A DNA stretch of 64,000 nt from Acetobacter lovaniensis (lineage in GTDB: Bacteria > Pseudomonadota > Alphaproteobacteria > Acetobacterales > Acetobacteraceae). Shown here one piece after another: positions 22,541 to 31,465 of this stretch. The translations under genes were made by a program, and so were the position numbers. The DNA lies in NCBI RefSeq assembly GCF_014207635.1, contig NZ_JACHIE010000005.1:124001-188000 (forward strand), written 5' to 3'. Positions within the stretch are counted from its first letter, which is position 1, and each line of letters starts with the position of its first letter. The notes under the pieces are model-generated. The model ran no database searches. It was not told the origin of the DNA and saw only the letters and a program-made list of their open reading frames with translations.

Positions 22541-23416
22541 ATGGTTAGCGGAGATCGTGCAAGATCGCCCGCGCCGGGGGCTGCAAAAGCGGCCTCAGTT
22601 TCTGCTGATAATCTCGTGCTGAGAACGTGGCTCCACAACCGTGGGGAGAACACCCGGCGGGCTTATGAGCGTGATGCCCGCGAGCTGCTGGCGCATGCGG
22701 GTAAGCCACTGGCCGAGATTGTTCTGGCGGACCTGCAAGCATGGTACGACAGCATGGGCGATGCGTCCGATGCCACACGGCGGCGCAAGCTGTCCGCCGC
22801 AAAATCCCTGCTGGCTTACGCGGCGGGGACAGGCGTTCTCACGCACAATGCCGGGGCGGCGTTCCGGCTGGAGCGCGGGCGCGACACGTTGAATGAGCGC
22901 ATTCTCACCCGCGAGCAGGTTCTGGCCATGATCGAGGCCGAGATGGAACCGCGCAAACGGGCGCTGCTGGATGTGCTCTATCGCATGGGGCTCCGCATCT
23001 CAGAGGCCTGCGCGCTGCGTTGGCGGGATGTTACGCGCCGCCAGCAGGGTGGCGTGGCCTCTGTGTTCGGCAAGGGCAACAAGACACGGGCCGTTCAGGT
23101 CCCTGCAAAGCTTTACAAGCAGCTCGTGGCGCTGCGGGTTGATAGCGGGCCGGATGCGCCCGTTGTCCCCGGCCACGATGGCCGCCCGCTTTCGCATGAT
23201 GCGGCCCACCGCATCGTCAAGCGGGCGGCGCGGCGTGCCGGATTATCTGGGGCTGTTTCGGCCCACTGGCTCCGGCACGCCCATGCATCGCACGCGCTCG
23301 ACAACAATGCCCCGGTGCATGTGGTGCAGGCCACGCTGGGGCACGCATCGCTCGCCACGACGACAAGATACAGCCACGTCCGAGAAGGGGATGGCTCCGC
23401 AAACTATTTGGATTGA
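22541..23416 (+). CDS. XerC/D-like tyrosine recombinase
   Basis: 291 residues. The N-terminal SAM-like core-binding domain (TRRAYERDARELLAHAG) is followed by the catalytic domain: YRMGLRISEACALRWRDVTR (first Arg), GKGNKTRAVQVP (beta-hairpin Lys), HWLRHAHASHALDNNAPVHV (HxxR) and LGHASLATTTRYSHV (second His and nucleophilic Tyr). All catalytic residues are intact. It lacks the arm-binding domain of the prophage integrase, so it resembles plasmid or phage dimer-resolution/inversion recombinases. The GATAA cluster directly upstream may be its target. Confidence 0.88.
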   Translation: MVSGDRARSPAPGAAKAASVSADNLVLRTWLHNRGENTRRAYERDARELLAHAGKPLAEIVLADLQAWYDSMGDASDATRRRKLSAAKSLLAYAAGTGVLTHNAGAAFRLERGRDTLNERILTREQVLAMIEAEMEPRKRALLDVLYRMGLRISEACALRWRDVTRRQQGGVASVFGKGNKTRAVQVPAKLYKQLVALRVDSGPDAPVVPGHDGRPLSHDAAHRIVKRAARRAGLSGAVSAHWLRHAHASHALDNNAPVHVVQATLGHASLATTTRYSHVREGDGSANYLD

Positions 23417-23421
23417 TCACC

Positions 23422-24045
23422 ATGACGACTGCTTCCGATACCGTGCCTGAAGGCTACATGAAGGACGCCAAGGGGCGACTGGTGCCGCTTAAGGCCGTCA
23501 AACCCGAACACCTTCTGGAAGATGAGCTTGTGCGCCGTGTGCATGAAGCGGCGGCGCAGCTTGCGGAGCGGCTTGCCGCCTTCAAGCGCGCCGGGTTTGC
23601 TGATGTAGCTGCCCTGCAATCCCTCCTGCATGAAAAGTATGGGGTCCGCATGGGCGGCCAGAAGGGCAACATTTCGCTCAGCACCTATGACGGTCGCCTG
23701 CGTGTGACTGTTGCCATGGGCGAGAGCATTACGTTCGGCCCGGAAATCCATGTGGCCAAGACGCTGCTGGACCAACTCTTTGAACGCTGGACCGAGGGGG
23801 CAAATGCCAGTCTCCGGGTTGTCGTCATGGATGCGTTTGACGTGGGCAAGGAAGGGAAGATGCAGACCAGCAAAATCCTTGGTCTGCGCAGGCTTGATGT
23901 GCCTGATCCTGAGTGGAAAGAGGCCATGGAAGCGATTGCCAATAGCATCCGCTCCGACTGCACCAAGACCTACCTCAGGCTGCACACGCGGGAAACGCCG
24001 GACCAGGCATGGAACATGGTGCCGCTGGATCTGGCCAAGGCATAA
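23422..24045 (+). CDS. DUF3164 family protein
   Basis: 207 residues: YMKDAKGRLVPLKAVKPEHL, LEDELVRRVHEAAAQLAERL, GGQKGNISLSTYDGRLRVTV and a DAFDVGKEGKMQTSKILGLR segment, the conserved layout of DUF3164, a family found mostly in the early regions of Mu-like phages. Function not established. I start at ATG 23422, five bases after the recombinase stop, instead of the upstream TTG. Confidence 0.8.
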   Translation: MTTASDTVPEGYMKDAKGRLVPLKAVKPEHLLEDELVRRVHEAAAQLAERLAAFKRAGFADVAALQSLLHEKYGVRMGGQKGNISLSTYDGRLRVTVAMGESITFGPEIHVAKTLLDQLFERWTEGANASLRVVVMDAFDVGKEGKMQTSKILGLRRLDVPDPEWKEAMEAIANSIRSDCTKTYLRLHTRETPDQAWNMVPLDLAKA

Positions 24046-24070
24046 TGGCCGATTAGTGCTGAAAATAAAC

Positions 24071-24105
24071 GAAGGTCGCTAACGTGTGGAGCGTTAGCGA
24101 CCTTC
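24071..24105. terminator. Perfect 14-bp hairpin after DUF3164 gene
   Basis: GAAGGTCGCTAACG, loop TGTGGAG, CGTTAGCGACCTTC. On the plus strand no U-run follows; on the minus strand the stem is followed by GTTTATTTTC, closer to a terminator. Either a strong attenuator/terminator between early and late regions or a stable RNA structure. Confidence 0.5.
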
Positions 24106-24177
24106 TGGATCAACCCCTGATGCAAGCAGAGGAAGACTTTGGAAAGTATATTCCAAATTGCGGAGTGTGTACAGAAA

Positions 24178-24291
24178 ATGGCCATAAAACTTCCTGCGTG
24201 GCGATTTATCACTTTATGTGGTGTGGCCGCTTTGTTCGCTATTGCGTATGCGCTCCAGTCACCATTCTTCGCGCATTGGCAGCACCCATGA
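24178..24291 (+). CDS. 37-residue membrane peptide
   Basis: MAIKLPAWRFITLCGVAALF followed by AIAYALQSPFFAHWQHP: one transmembrane helix with a basic cytoplasmic start. Its stop overlaps the next start (CCCATGA). Resembles the small components of lysis cassettes but stands ahead of the terminase block. Function unknown. Confidence 0.45.
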   Translation: MAIKLPAWRFITLCGVAALFAIAYALQSPFFAHWQHP

Positions 24292-24452
24292 GGTGCTGGC
24301 TCACGGACGTGCTTTCAGGCCGTCGGGACAACTTCAGGCTTAGGCGGGAGTTGGGGCGCAAAGATCGGCTTCTGCGGGACTGTTACGTGGAAATTCGTCG
24401 TTTGCATGAACTGATGATCAAGGCCGGTCGGTCTGTTGAGAGGAAGAAATGA
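24288..24452 (+). CDS. 54-residue basic helical protein
   Basis: MRCWLTDVLSGRRDNFRLRR, then ELGRKDRLLRDCYVEIRRLH: a charged helical protein coupled to both neighbours by ATGA overlaps. Could be the soluble partner of the preceding membrane peptide. No family recognised. Confidence 0.45.
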   Translation: MRCWLTDVLSGRRDNFRLRRELGRKDRLLRDCYVEIRRLHELMIKAGRSVERKK

Positions 24453-24661
24453 AGCACCAAGGCAACAGTCATTCCAACAGACGCCCGAAGCGCAATCACC
24501 CGTTCCATGGAAGCAAGCAGGCGTCGGACCATTCTGTATGGATCCGGGCGGCCCAGCACTATGCTTACATGAGCCAGAATGACTGGCGTCCGGGCATTCG
24601 TGTTTGGGCCAAAGAGCGGGCGGCTGACTGTATGGAACGGGCGAACAAGGCCTGTGGTTGA
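24449..24661 (+). CDS. Small basic phage protein
   Basis: 70 residues, His/Asn/Arg-rich start (KHQGNSHSNRRPKRNHPFHG) and a helical second half (WAKERAADCMERANKA). Start overlaps the preceding stop. Function unknown; possibly DNA-binding because of its charge. Confidence 0.45.
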   Translation: MKHQGNSHSNRRPKRNHPFHGSKQASDHSVWIRAAQHYAYMSQNDWRPGIRVWAKERAADCMERANKACG

Positions 24662-25406
24662 CTTTCGCATCAAGGTCGATGTGAAGGCTGTACAGAAACA
24701 GCTTTCAGATCTTTCCGCTCGTGGCATTAAAGATGCTATGGCGTTTGCTATTAATGCTACAGGCAAACGGTGTATTAGCGACCTTCAGTCTAATATGAAG
24801 GACGTATTTGATCGACCAACGCCCTTCACCCTTAAAGGGTTTTACTTCAAGCCAGCTAAAGCTTCAGATCTGACTGGTGTTATTCTTTCTCGTGATAAAG
24901 CTCCGAAGGGAACACCCGCCGGAAAATACCTAGCTCCACAGATTTTTGGTGGTCCACGACCAATGAAGAAGTTCGAGAAGGCACTCGCTTCTATATCTGG
25001 TGGACAATATGTGGTTCCTGCATCTCCGATAGCGCTGGATGCTAATGGCAACTTAAATCGCGGATTTCTTACACAAGTGCTCAGTCGGCTTGGCGTGATG
25101 AGTAATGAGAGTAAAAATCTCTCAGAAAAAACTCGGCGCCGTTTAGCTAAGCAGAAAAAAAATGCAAGAGGGCAGGCGTCTGAGTTTTTTGTTGCTCGTG
25201 AAAAAGGGAACGGGAGACCTCGTGGTATCTTCAAGCTCGTAGGGAAGGGCCATGTAGAGCCAGTGCTTTGGTTTCTTCCGAGGCCACCATCCTATCGAAA
25301 GCGGTTTGACCCAGAGCAAGTGGTGCAGCAAGCAGTTGATAAGTATGCCCCGGGAGCGATTGAAGCTGCGGTACGAGGAGCGATAACTAAAGGGCTCGGG
25401 CGGTAG
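24654..25406 (+). CDS. Minor tail protein Z-like
   Basis: About 250 residues from a GTG at 24654 (VVDFRIKVDVKAVQKQLSDL), which overlaps the previous stop by eight bases and has AAGG upstream. The N-terminal helix and NATGKRCISDLQSNMKDVFD followed by RPTPFTLKGFYFKPAK recall the lambda gpZ-type minor tail/completion proteins. The basic linker EKTRRRLAKQKKNARGQ and C-terminal EPVLWFLPRPPSYRKRFDPE follow. Assignment to gpZ is tentative. An in-frame ATG at 24579 is possible but overlaps its neighbour heavily. Confidence 0.45.
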   Translation: MVDFRIKVDVKAVQKQLSDLSARGIKDAMAFAINATGKRCISDLQSNMKDVFDRPTPFTLKGFYFKPAKASDLTGVILSRDKAPKGTPAGKYLAPQIFGGPRPMKKFEKALASISGGQYVVPASPIALDANGNLNRGFLTQVLSRLGVMSNESKNLSEKTRRRLAKQKKNARGQASEFFVAREKGNGRPRGIFKLVGKGHVEPVLWFLPRPPSYRKRFDPEQVVQQAVDKYAPGAIEAAVRGAITKGLGR

Positions 25407-25532
25407 GAATCGCTGACGCAGGGGGGGGGGCTTTTTGGGTCCTTCCTGTGGGAAAACGCACGCGGGGAATGTTCGCGCCCGATCGATTCCTAGCTAGAGC
25501 CGAAAAATCAGGTTGCAGGTGCAGGTGAGAAC
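25407..25532. other. Non-coding interval before the terminase, candidate cos region
   Basis: 126 bp between the last pre-terminase gene and the Nu1-type gene. It contains a run of ten G (25421-25430) followed by CTTTTTGGG, and a tandem GCAGGT repeat (TTGCAGGTGCAGGTGAG, about 25511). In lambda-type phages with a Nu1/gpA terminase, cosN and the R sites lie directly upstream of Nu1, so this is where cos is expected. The exact cut site is not identifiable by eye. Confidence 0.4.
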
Positions 25533-26081
25533 GTGACGACAATTAGCCAGAGCGAAGCCGCCCGTCGCGCTGGCGTTTCACGACCCGCAATTAAAAAAGC
25601 CATCGATACTGGCAAGATTATTTCTCAGAACGGGCAAGTCAATACTGCTTCGTTTGATGAGTGGTTGCGTCTCAGGATGGAGGTGCAACCTGACCCGCAA
25701 CCTGAGGTGCAACCGGTTGCAGGGGATGATGCAACCACCTGCCAGCCGGATACGGTGTCCTTTCTCTCCGCTGGTATGATGTCGCGAGCTGAGGCGACGC
25801 GTGTCCGTGAGGTCTACAAGGCCCAGACGGCAAAGCTCGAATATGACCAGAAGGCTGGCAGGGTTGTTGAGGTCGAACTCATCGCTCGTGCCGTGGGTGC
25901 AGAATATGCCCGGGTCCGCACCAGTCTGCTGGCTATCCCAGCAGAGCATGCACCGGCACTGGCTCGGTGCAAAACGCCAGCAGAAGTCCGAGAACGGCTG
26001 GAAACTCTTATTAACCGTGTTCTGGAAGCCCTAACACTGGATGGACCAGACGGCACAAACAGCCTATCCGAGCGGCCTTGA
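25533..26081 (+). CDS. Terminase small subunit (Nu1-like)
   Basis: 182 residues. The N-terminal winged helix (ISQSEAARRAGVSRPAIKKA, IDTGKIISQNGQVNTASFDE) binds cos-side DNA in the lambda family. A Pro/Gln linker is followed by a helical region with AEATRVREVYKAQTAKLEYD, the typical Nu1 layout. Recognises viral DNA and partners the large subunit, whose start overlaps it by 41 bases. Confidence 0.85.
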   Translation: MTTISQSEAARRAGVSRPAIKKAIDTGKIISQNGQVNTASFDEWLRLRMEVQPDPQPEVQPVAGDDATTCQPDTVSFLSAGMMSRAEATRVREVYKAQTAKLEYDQKAGRVVEVELIARAVGAEYARVRTSLLAIPAEHAPALARCKTPAEVRERLETLINRVLEALTLDGPDGTNSLSERP

Positions 26082-28047
26082 GTTCTTTCTTTCCAGACTT
26101 GCACAGGCAAGGCAGGAAAACCTTAAGCCTCCGCCAAAGATAACGCTTTCCATATGGGCGGCAGAATACGCAGTCCTTTCCAAGGAGACGAGCGCGCAGA
26201 CAGGCCGGTTTGAGGCCTATGCCTATCAGCCAGGCATCATGGACGCGATTACTGATCCAGTGGTCGAGAAGGTCTCGGTCATGAAGTCTGCTCGCGTGGG
26301 CTACACCAAGATTATCGATCACGCGATTGGTTATTATCTTGAGCGAGATCCCTCACCCGTTCTGGTTGTGCAGCCACGTGAGAGCGATGCGGAGGATTAC
26401 AGCAAGACCGAAATCGCTCCCATGCTGCGTGACACACCTGTTCTCGCTGCCATAGCGCCGGACCCAAAGGCCAAGAGTGGCGATAATACCCTCCTCAGTA
26501 AGACGATGCGCAATGGTGCATCCCTGAAGTTGGTCGGAGCCAATAGTCCTGGCGGCTTTCGACGCATCACAGTACGGGTTGTGATTTTCGATGAGGTGGA
26601 CGGCTATCCTGTAGGCGGGGCTGGTGCTGAAGGTGACCAGATATCTCTCGGCTCCAAACGGTCGGAGACTTTCTGGAACCGCAAGATTATCGCGGGCTCA
26701 ACACCAACAGTTGCGGGCCTGAGCCGCATTGAAAAACTGTATGATGAGGGAGATTGCCGAAAATTCTACGTACCTTGCCCCCAATGTGGTGAACTTCAGG
26801 TTCTCGAATGGGGGGAGAAGGAGACAGCCTTTGGCATCAAGTGGGACAAGGATGAAAACGGCAAGCCGTTGCCGCAAACAGCGTATTATGTTTGCCGGCA
26901 CAATGGCTGCATTATCACTGAAGCCGACAAGGCAGACATGGTTGCCAAAGGGCAGTGGATTGCCAGCAAGCCCTTTAATGGCCATGCCTCGTTCCATATC
27001 TGGTCAGGCTATTCTCTTTCACCGAATGCTACATGGGCAAAGCTGGTTGAAGAATGGCTTGAGGTCCATAGGGATCCACTACGGCGCCAGACGTTCATCA
27101 ACACCACGCTGGGTCTACCATTTGAAGACAAGGGTGATGGAGCTCTCAATGAGCTCTCGCTGGCGGCCCGGGTCGAGATATGGGAGGGCGAGGTTCCCTA
27201 TGGTGTTGTTCTTCTCACTGCCGGGGCCGACACACAGGATGACCGAATTGAAATCGAGATTGTGGGATGGGGCCGTAATGAAGAACGCTGGTCCATAGCT
27301 CTCATCATTATTGATGGAGATCCTGACCTGCCCGCGACATGGGATAGGGTGGACGCTGTTCTCAAGCGGATATGGTACCGAGCGGATGGTCGCCCCTATA
27401 CTATCAGGGCAGCCTGCATTGATTCAGGCGGGCACCATACCCAGCGGGTTTATGAGTTCTGTCGCGCACGGCTAGGCCGACGGATATGGGCGATCAAAGG
27501 TGAATCGGCCAGGGGAGGTGCCCGTTCTCCTGTCTGGCCTACCAAAAAGCCCAGCGTACGCAACAAGGCCAGTTTCAGGCCGATTATTATCGGGGTCAAT
27601 GCGGCCAAGGACGTTATCCGTAGCCGCCTGCACCTGCCTCCTCCAGAACCTGATCAGCCTGCACCTGGCTATATGCACTTCCCGCAAGATCGGGATGTCA
27701 ACTACTTCGCTCAACTCCTGGCTGAGCGCTCAGTCAGGCGTAGCATCAAGGGTACGATTGTCAGGGTATGGGAAGCATTGCCCGGACGGCGGAATGAAGC
27801 ACTTGACCTCGCTGTCTATAGCTACGCCGCATTATGTGGGCTGCTTTACATGGGGCTTTCCCTGAACAAGTTGGCCAGCAAAATAGAAGCAGAAACGACT
27901 GTGCATCCTCCTCCTCCAGAACCTCTTGAGGAAGAGATGGACCCACTGCGTGAAACTGCAAAAACAGAAACTCAAGAGGGCAGTCAGGGCGTTTCTGTTC
28001 CTGCTCAACAAACACGGATTGCCCGGCTTGTCTCGCGGCTTCCATGA
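26041..28047 (+). CDS. Terminase large subunit (gpA family)
   Basis: 668 residues, normal for gpA. ATPase half: VSVMKSARVGYTKIIDHAIG (Walker A-like), PVLVVQPRESDAEDYSKTEI, VRVVIFDEVDGYPVGG (Walker B). A zinc-type cluster KFYVPCPQCGELQVLEW with CRHNGC follows. Nuclease half: LLTAGADTQDDRIEIEIVGW and a later CIDSGGHHTQRVYEFC. It cuts concatemeric DNA at cos and powers packaging into the prohead. Domain order and motifs are intact, so the gene looks functional. Confidence 0.93.
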   Translation: MDQTAQTAYPSGLEFFLSRLAQARQENLKPPPKITLSIWAAEYAVLSKETSAQTGRFEAYAYQPGIMDAITDPVVEKVSVMKSARVGYTKIIDHAIGYYLERDPSPVLVVQPRESDAEDYSKTEIAPMLRDTPVLAAIAPDPKAKSGDNTLLSKTMRNGASLKLVGANSPGGFRRITVRVVIFDEVDGYPVGGAGAEGDQISLGSKRSETFWNRKIIAGSTPTVAGLSRIEKLYDEGDCRKFYVPCPQCGELQVLEWGEKETAFGIKWDKDENGKPLPQTAYYVCRHNGCIITEADKADMVAKGQWIASKPFNGHASFHIWSGYSLSPNATWAKLVEEWLEVHRDPLRRQTFINTTLGLPFEDKGDGALNELSLAARVEIWEGEVPYGVVLLTAGADTQDDRIEIEIVGWGRNEERWSIALIIIDGDPDLPATWDRVDAVLKRIWYRADGRPYTIRAACIDSGGHHTQRVYEFCRARLGRRIWAIKGESARGGARSPVWPTKKPSVRNKASFRPIIIGVNAAKDVIRSRLHLPPPEPDQPAPGYMHFPQDRDVNYFAQLLAERSVRRSIKGTIVRVWEALPGRRNEALDLAVYSYAALCGLLYMGLSLNKLASKIEAETTVHPPPPEPLEEEMDPLRETAKTETQEGSQGVSVPAQQTRIARLVSRLP

Positions 28048-28056
28048 GGACATCAG

Positions 28057-28359
28057 ATGAGCATTTATGGACCATCAGGCTTTGGTCTGCCGCAAGCGCA
28101 TTTTGACCCTTCCAGCAGCCTTCTGGCTGGCCTGACACGGCCTCAGTTGCAGGCAGCTCTGACAAGTTGCCAAATGGCACTTATCGCTCTCCAGTCCGGG
28201 CAAAGTGTAGCGTCAGTTTCATACGCTCAGGGCGATGGCAATAAAGCTGTTACCTATCGTCAGGCAAATGTGGGGGACCTGTCCGCCATGATCCGTACTT
28301 TACAGCGTCAGCTGGGTATGGCGGGCACGCGCCGCAGAGCCTTAAGACCTGTGTTCTGA
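28057..28359 (+). CDS. Head completion protein gpW
   Basis: 100 residues: DPSSSLLAGLTRPQLQAALT and AMIRTLQRQLGMAGTRRRAL, the gpW-type helix-hairpin-helix. It joins the portal after packaging so that the tail can attach. Between terminase and portal as in lambda; its stop abuts the portal start. Confidence 0.82.
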   Translation: MSIYGPSGFGLPQAHFDPSSSLLAGLTRPQLQAALTSCQMALIALQSGQSVASVSYAQGDGNKAVTYRQANVGDLSAMIRTLQRQLGMAGTRRRALRPVF

Positions 28360-30017
28360 TGGGGGTTCGACAGTCATTGGTTCGTATGTTGGGTGGTTCC
28401 ATGCCTCCAACAGCGTCTCCGCTTCAGGAGCGGCGCGAGCCCCGTGCCCTCACAGGCTGGCCCGGCCAGGCCTATGACGCGGCGGATATTTATGGTCAGC
28501 GCATGCAGGGGTGGATGCCGCCCTTATTTTCTGCGGATACGGAACGCAGCCCATATCGCAACCGTATTGTCAGCCGAGTTCGAGATCTTGTCCGTAATGA
28601 TGGCTGGGCATCCGGTGCGGTTACACGTGTGCTGGACAATGCTGTGGGCGTTATGCTCAGGCCTGTCAGCAAACCTGACTATCGTTATCTGGCGCATTTG
28701 AGCGGCAATTCAGCATTTGACGCCCAATGGGCTCATGAGTTTGCTCGGGCAGTGGACAGCTACTGGCGCGCATGGGCGGATGACCCAGGTCGTTATAATG
28801 ACGCGGAAAGGATGCTGACCTTTGCCCAGCAGATGCATCTCGGGTTCAGGCATCTGGTCGTCGACGGTGATGCTCTGGCTTACCTGCCCTGGCTTGAGGA
28901 GAATATCGGTCTTGGTCGTGCACGGTATGCCACGGCTTTGCAGATCATTGACCCGGACAGGCTGAGCAACCCGCAAAACCAGTATGACCTCAAGAACATG
29001 CGGAATGGGGTGGAAATTACAGATGCGGGCGTGCCCATTGCTTACCATATCCGGCGCGCTCATCAGGCTGACTGGTACAATATGAGCGAGACGGTAATCT
29101 GGGATCGGATAGACCGAGAAACCTCATGGGGTCGTCCCCAGATCGTGCACTTCTTCGAGCATCATCGTGGTGGTCAGCATATTGGGGGCACCGGCATGCT
29201 TACGCCGGTGCTGCAAAGGCTGAAAATGCTCATCAAATATGATGGCACGGAGCTGGATGCAGCCATCGTCAACGCGATCTTCGGAGCTTACATCGAAAGC
29301 CCGTACGATCATGACATGACGGCCGAAGCGATGGAGGGTGGGGATAATTCACTCGGGGCTTATCAGGAAGGGCGTGCCGCCTTCCATGAGCAGCGCAACA
29401 TTTCCCTGCAGGGCTCACGCCTGCCAATTCTCTTTCCGGGCGAAAAGGTCAATACGGTTTCCGCGGCTCGCCCTGCAGGCAATTTTCGTGAGTTTGAGCG
29501 CGCTGTCTTGAACAACGTTGCCAGTGGAGCTGGAATGGCTCCCATGCAGGTCAGCAACGATTGGTCTGATGTCAATTATTCATCTGCTCGCGGCGCGCTG
29601 CTGGAAGCATGGAAGACGCTGAAGCGCAGGCGTGATGATTTTTCCATAGGTTTTGCGTCTCCCATTCGCATTGCCGTTCTGGAAGAAATCATGGAAGCGG
29701 ATGACCTGCCTCTCCCCCGGAATGCACCACCTTTTTTAGCGGCACGTCATGCCTATGCCCGCTGCCGCTGGCTTGGTCCGGGTCGAGGATGGATTGACCC
29801 AGTGGCGGAAAGAGAAGGGGCCATTCTGGGTATGCAGGGCGGTATCTCGACGCTGGAAGACGAATGCGCCGAGAGTGAAGGGCGCGACTGGGAAGAAACG
29901 CTTGATCAACGTGAGGTTGAACAGAAAGCGTTTGATGACCGGGGGCTGGAACAGCCTGAGTGGCTGGGCAGCCGCAACCAGTATCCGGGGTATATCCCCC
30001 CCAAAGAGGACGCATGA
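28359..30017 (+). CDS. Portal protein (lambda gpB family)
   Basis: 552 residues. The conserved lambda-type portal features are RMQGWMPPLFSADTERSPYR, VSRVRDLVRNDGWASGAVTR, HFFEHHRGGQHIGGTGMLTP and the late MAPMQVSNDWSDVNYSSARG, the most diagnostic stretch. It forms the dodecameric ring through which DNA enters the head. Length and neighbours are typical, and its end overlaps the protease start by four bases. Confidence 0.92.
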   Translation: MGVRQSLVRMLGGSMPPTASPLQERREPRALTGWPGQAYDAADIYGQRMQGWMPPLFSADTERSPYRNRIVSRVRDLVRNDGWASGAVTRVLDNAVGVMLRPVSKPDYRYLAHLSGNSAFDAQWAHEFARAVDSYWRAWADDPGRYNDAERMLTFAQQMHLGFRHLVVDGDALAYLPWLEENIGLGRARYATALQIIDPDRLSNPQNQYDLKNMRNGVEITDAGVPIAYHIRRAHQADWYNMSETVIWDRIDRETSWGRPQIVHFFEHHRGGQHIGGTGMLTPVLQRLKMLIKYDGTELDAAIVNAIFGAYIESPYDHDMTAEAMEGGDNSLGAYQEGRAAFHEQRNISLQGSRLPILFPGEKVNTVSAARPAGNFREFERAVLNNVASGAGMAPMQVSNDWSDVNYSSARGALLEAWKTLKRRRDDFSIGFASPIRIAVLEEIMEADDLPLPRNAPPFLAARHAYARCRWLGPGRGWIDPVAEREGAILGMQGGISTLEDECAESEGRDWEETLDQREVEQKAFDDRGLEQPEWLGSRNQYPGYIPPKEDA

Positions 30018-30841
30018 AGCAGTATAGCCTGACCTCGCACCTGATGGATGCGCCCGTCGCACTGAAGAAGAACAGGTTGGAGATGGTGCGCGCCCTGCTG
30101 GCGGACAGAGCTGATGATATGATGGTTTTTGGCCCTGCCAGCCAGGAGGAGCGCTGGGGGGCAGAAGCGATTACCACCAACGTCAGCGGTGTTGCCATCA
30201 TCGCTATCAAAGGCATCCTTTTACCTGGCTCAGGGGATGGATGGTGGTGGGGTGGTGTCACATTTTATGACGACATCAGTGCTGCCATTGATCTGGCGGC
30301 AGCTGACGAAACCATTCGGGCCATTGTCCTGCATATCAACAGCCCCGGGGGGACGGTTGCAGGATGCTTTGACACGGCAGACCGGATCTATGATGCCCGT
30401 TCTAAAAAACCTGTCGTGGCTATTGTGGACGAAATGGCCTGTTCAGCAGCCTATGCGCTGGCCTGTGCGGCACAGACCATAGTTCTGCCCAGAACGGGAG
30501 AGGTCGGGTCCATAGGTGTTGTCTGGCTTCATGCCGACATAACACAGGCCCTGACGGAATCCGGCATCAAGGTGACAACCTTTCAGACCGGTGAGCACAA
30601 GACGGATGGTTACCCGACCACGCCATTGACGGAGGAAGCTTCCAAGCTGATCCAGACGGACATAGACGCGCTGGGCAAGCTCTTTTTTAACACTGTTGCG
30701 CGCAACCGGGGCATTGCCGCCGATGCAGTGCAGGCCATGGAGGCAACGGTGTTCCGAGGGGACAAGGCAGTCGAGGCAGGTCTCGCTGATGCTGTCATGT
30801 CCCGCGATGCCGCCTTTACTGATCTTCTGGCGCATCTCTAA
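30014..30841 (+). CDS. S49-family head maturation protease (gpC-like)
   Basis: 275 residues. SppA-type serine protease: LHINSPGGTVAGCFDTADRI, the nucleophile serine in VDEMACSAAYALACAAQT, then GEVGSIGVVWLHAD and the dyad lysine in TFQTGEHKTDGYPTTPLT. It processes scaffold and portal during prohead assembly. The start at 30014 overlaps the portal stop (ATGA). An in-frame longer start lies inside the portal gene and is rejected. The following acidic gene may be its scaffold substrate. Confidence 0.92.
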   Translation: MKQYSLTSHLMDAPVALKKNRLEMVRALLADRADDMMVFGPASQEERWGAEAITTNVSGVAIIAIKGILLPGSGDGWWWGGVTFYDDISAAIDLAAADETIRAIVLHINSPGGTVAGCFDTADRIYDARSKKPVVAIVDEMACSAAYALACAAQTIVLPRTGEVGSIGVVWLHADITQALTESGIKVTTFQTGEHKTDGYPTTPLTEEASKLIQTDIDALGKLFFNTVARNRGIAADAVQAMEATVFRGDKAVEAGLADAVMSRDAAFTDLLAHL

Positions 30842-30868
30842 ATTTTCATCACATGTGGAGCGAATATA

Positions 30869-31465
30869 ATGGCTAAACGCGCCATCAGCCCTTTTGCGCA
30901 CCTTGCCGGTGGCGTACGGGCTGCAGCTGACGATACCGAAGACGATAAAAATAAGTGCTGCCCTTCTGGAGAAGGTGAAGATACGGGCGAGGGCGAAGGG
31001 GGAGAAAATCCCGAAGACGACGCTGAAAAAGGCAAGAAGGGTAAGAAAGCCAACAAGGCAGAAGAAGGAACTGGCGGGGAAGGTGATGATCCCGACGGTA
31101 CCGACGATGATGATGAAGATGACGACAAGGACCCTAAAGCCCGTGCCATCCGCATGCGTGAACGCGGGCGGTGCGCCGCCATCTTCCGCTCTGCAGCCGC
31201 AGGGCGCAATCCGGCCGCGGCTGCGGAACTGGCCTTTGGCACGCGCCTGCCCCGCAGTGAAGCCATTCGGGTACTCAGGGCAACGGCTCCTGTCTCTCCG
31301 GAAGGGCAGAACGCCACTACGCAGAGCAGCGGCTACGCAGCCTTGCGGGGGCGAATGGGCGTTGAAGGGCATGGTGCACTTCCGCAGCCCCAGGGGAACT
31401 CAGATGATCGTCCGGGTTCGCGTATGGTGAAAATGGCCAATAAACGGCGTGGAGTAGGCGCATGA
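30869..31465 (+). CDS. Acidic scaffold-like protein
   Basis: 198 residues with a very acidic, low-complexity middle (GEGEDTGEGEGGENPEDDAE ... DDDDEDDDKD) and a helical basic C-terminal part (ARAIRMRERGRCAAIFRSAA). In lambda the scaffold Nu3 is the C-terminal product of the protease gene; here a separate gene follows the protease. A scaffolding role is inferred from place and composition. Confidence 0.6.
   Translation: MAKRAISPFAHLAGGVRAAADDTEDDKNKCCPSGEGEDTGEGEGGENPEDDAEKGKKGKKANKAEEGTGGEGDDPDGTDDDDEDDDKDPKARAIRMRERGRCAAIFRSAAAGRNPAAAAELAFGTRLPRSEAIRVLRATAPVSPEGQNATTQSSGYAALRGRMGVEGHGALPQPQGNSDDRPGSRMVKMANKRRGVGA

Noticed and set aside
30443..31372. 309-residue minus-strand frame
   Set aside because: Antisense to the S49 protease and scaffold-like gene; hydrophobic and Phe-rich because it mirrors the acidic repeat.
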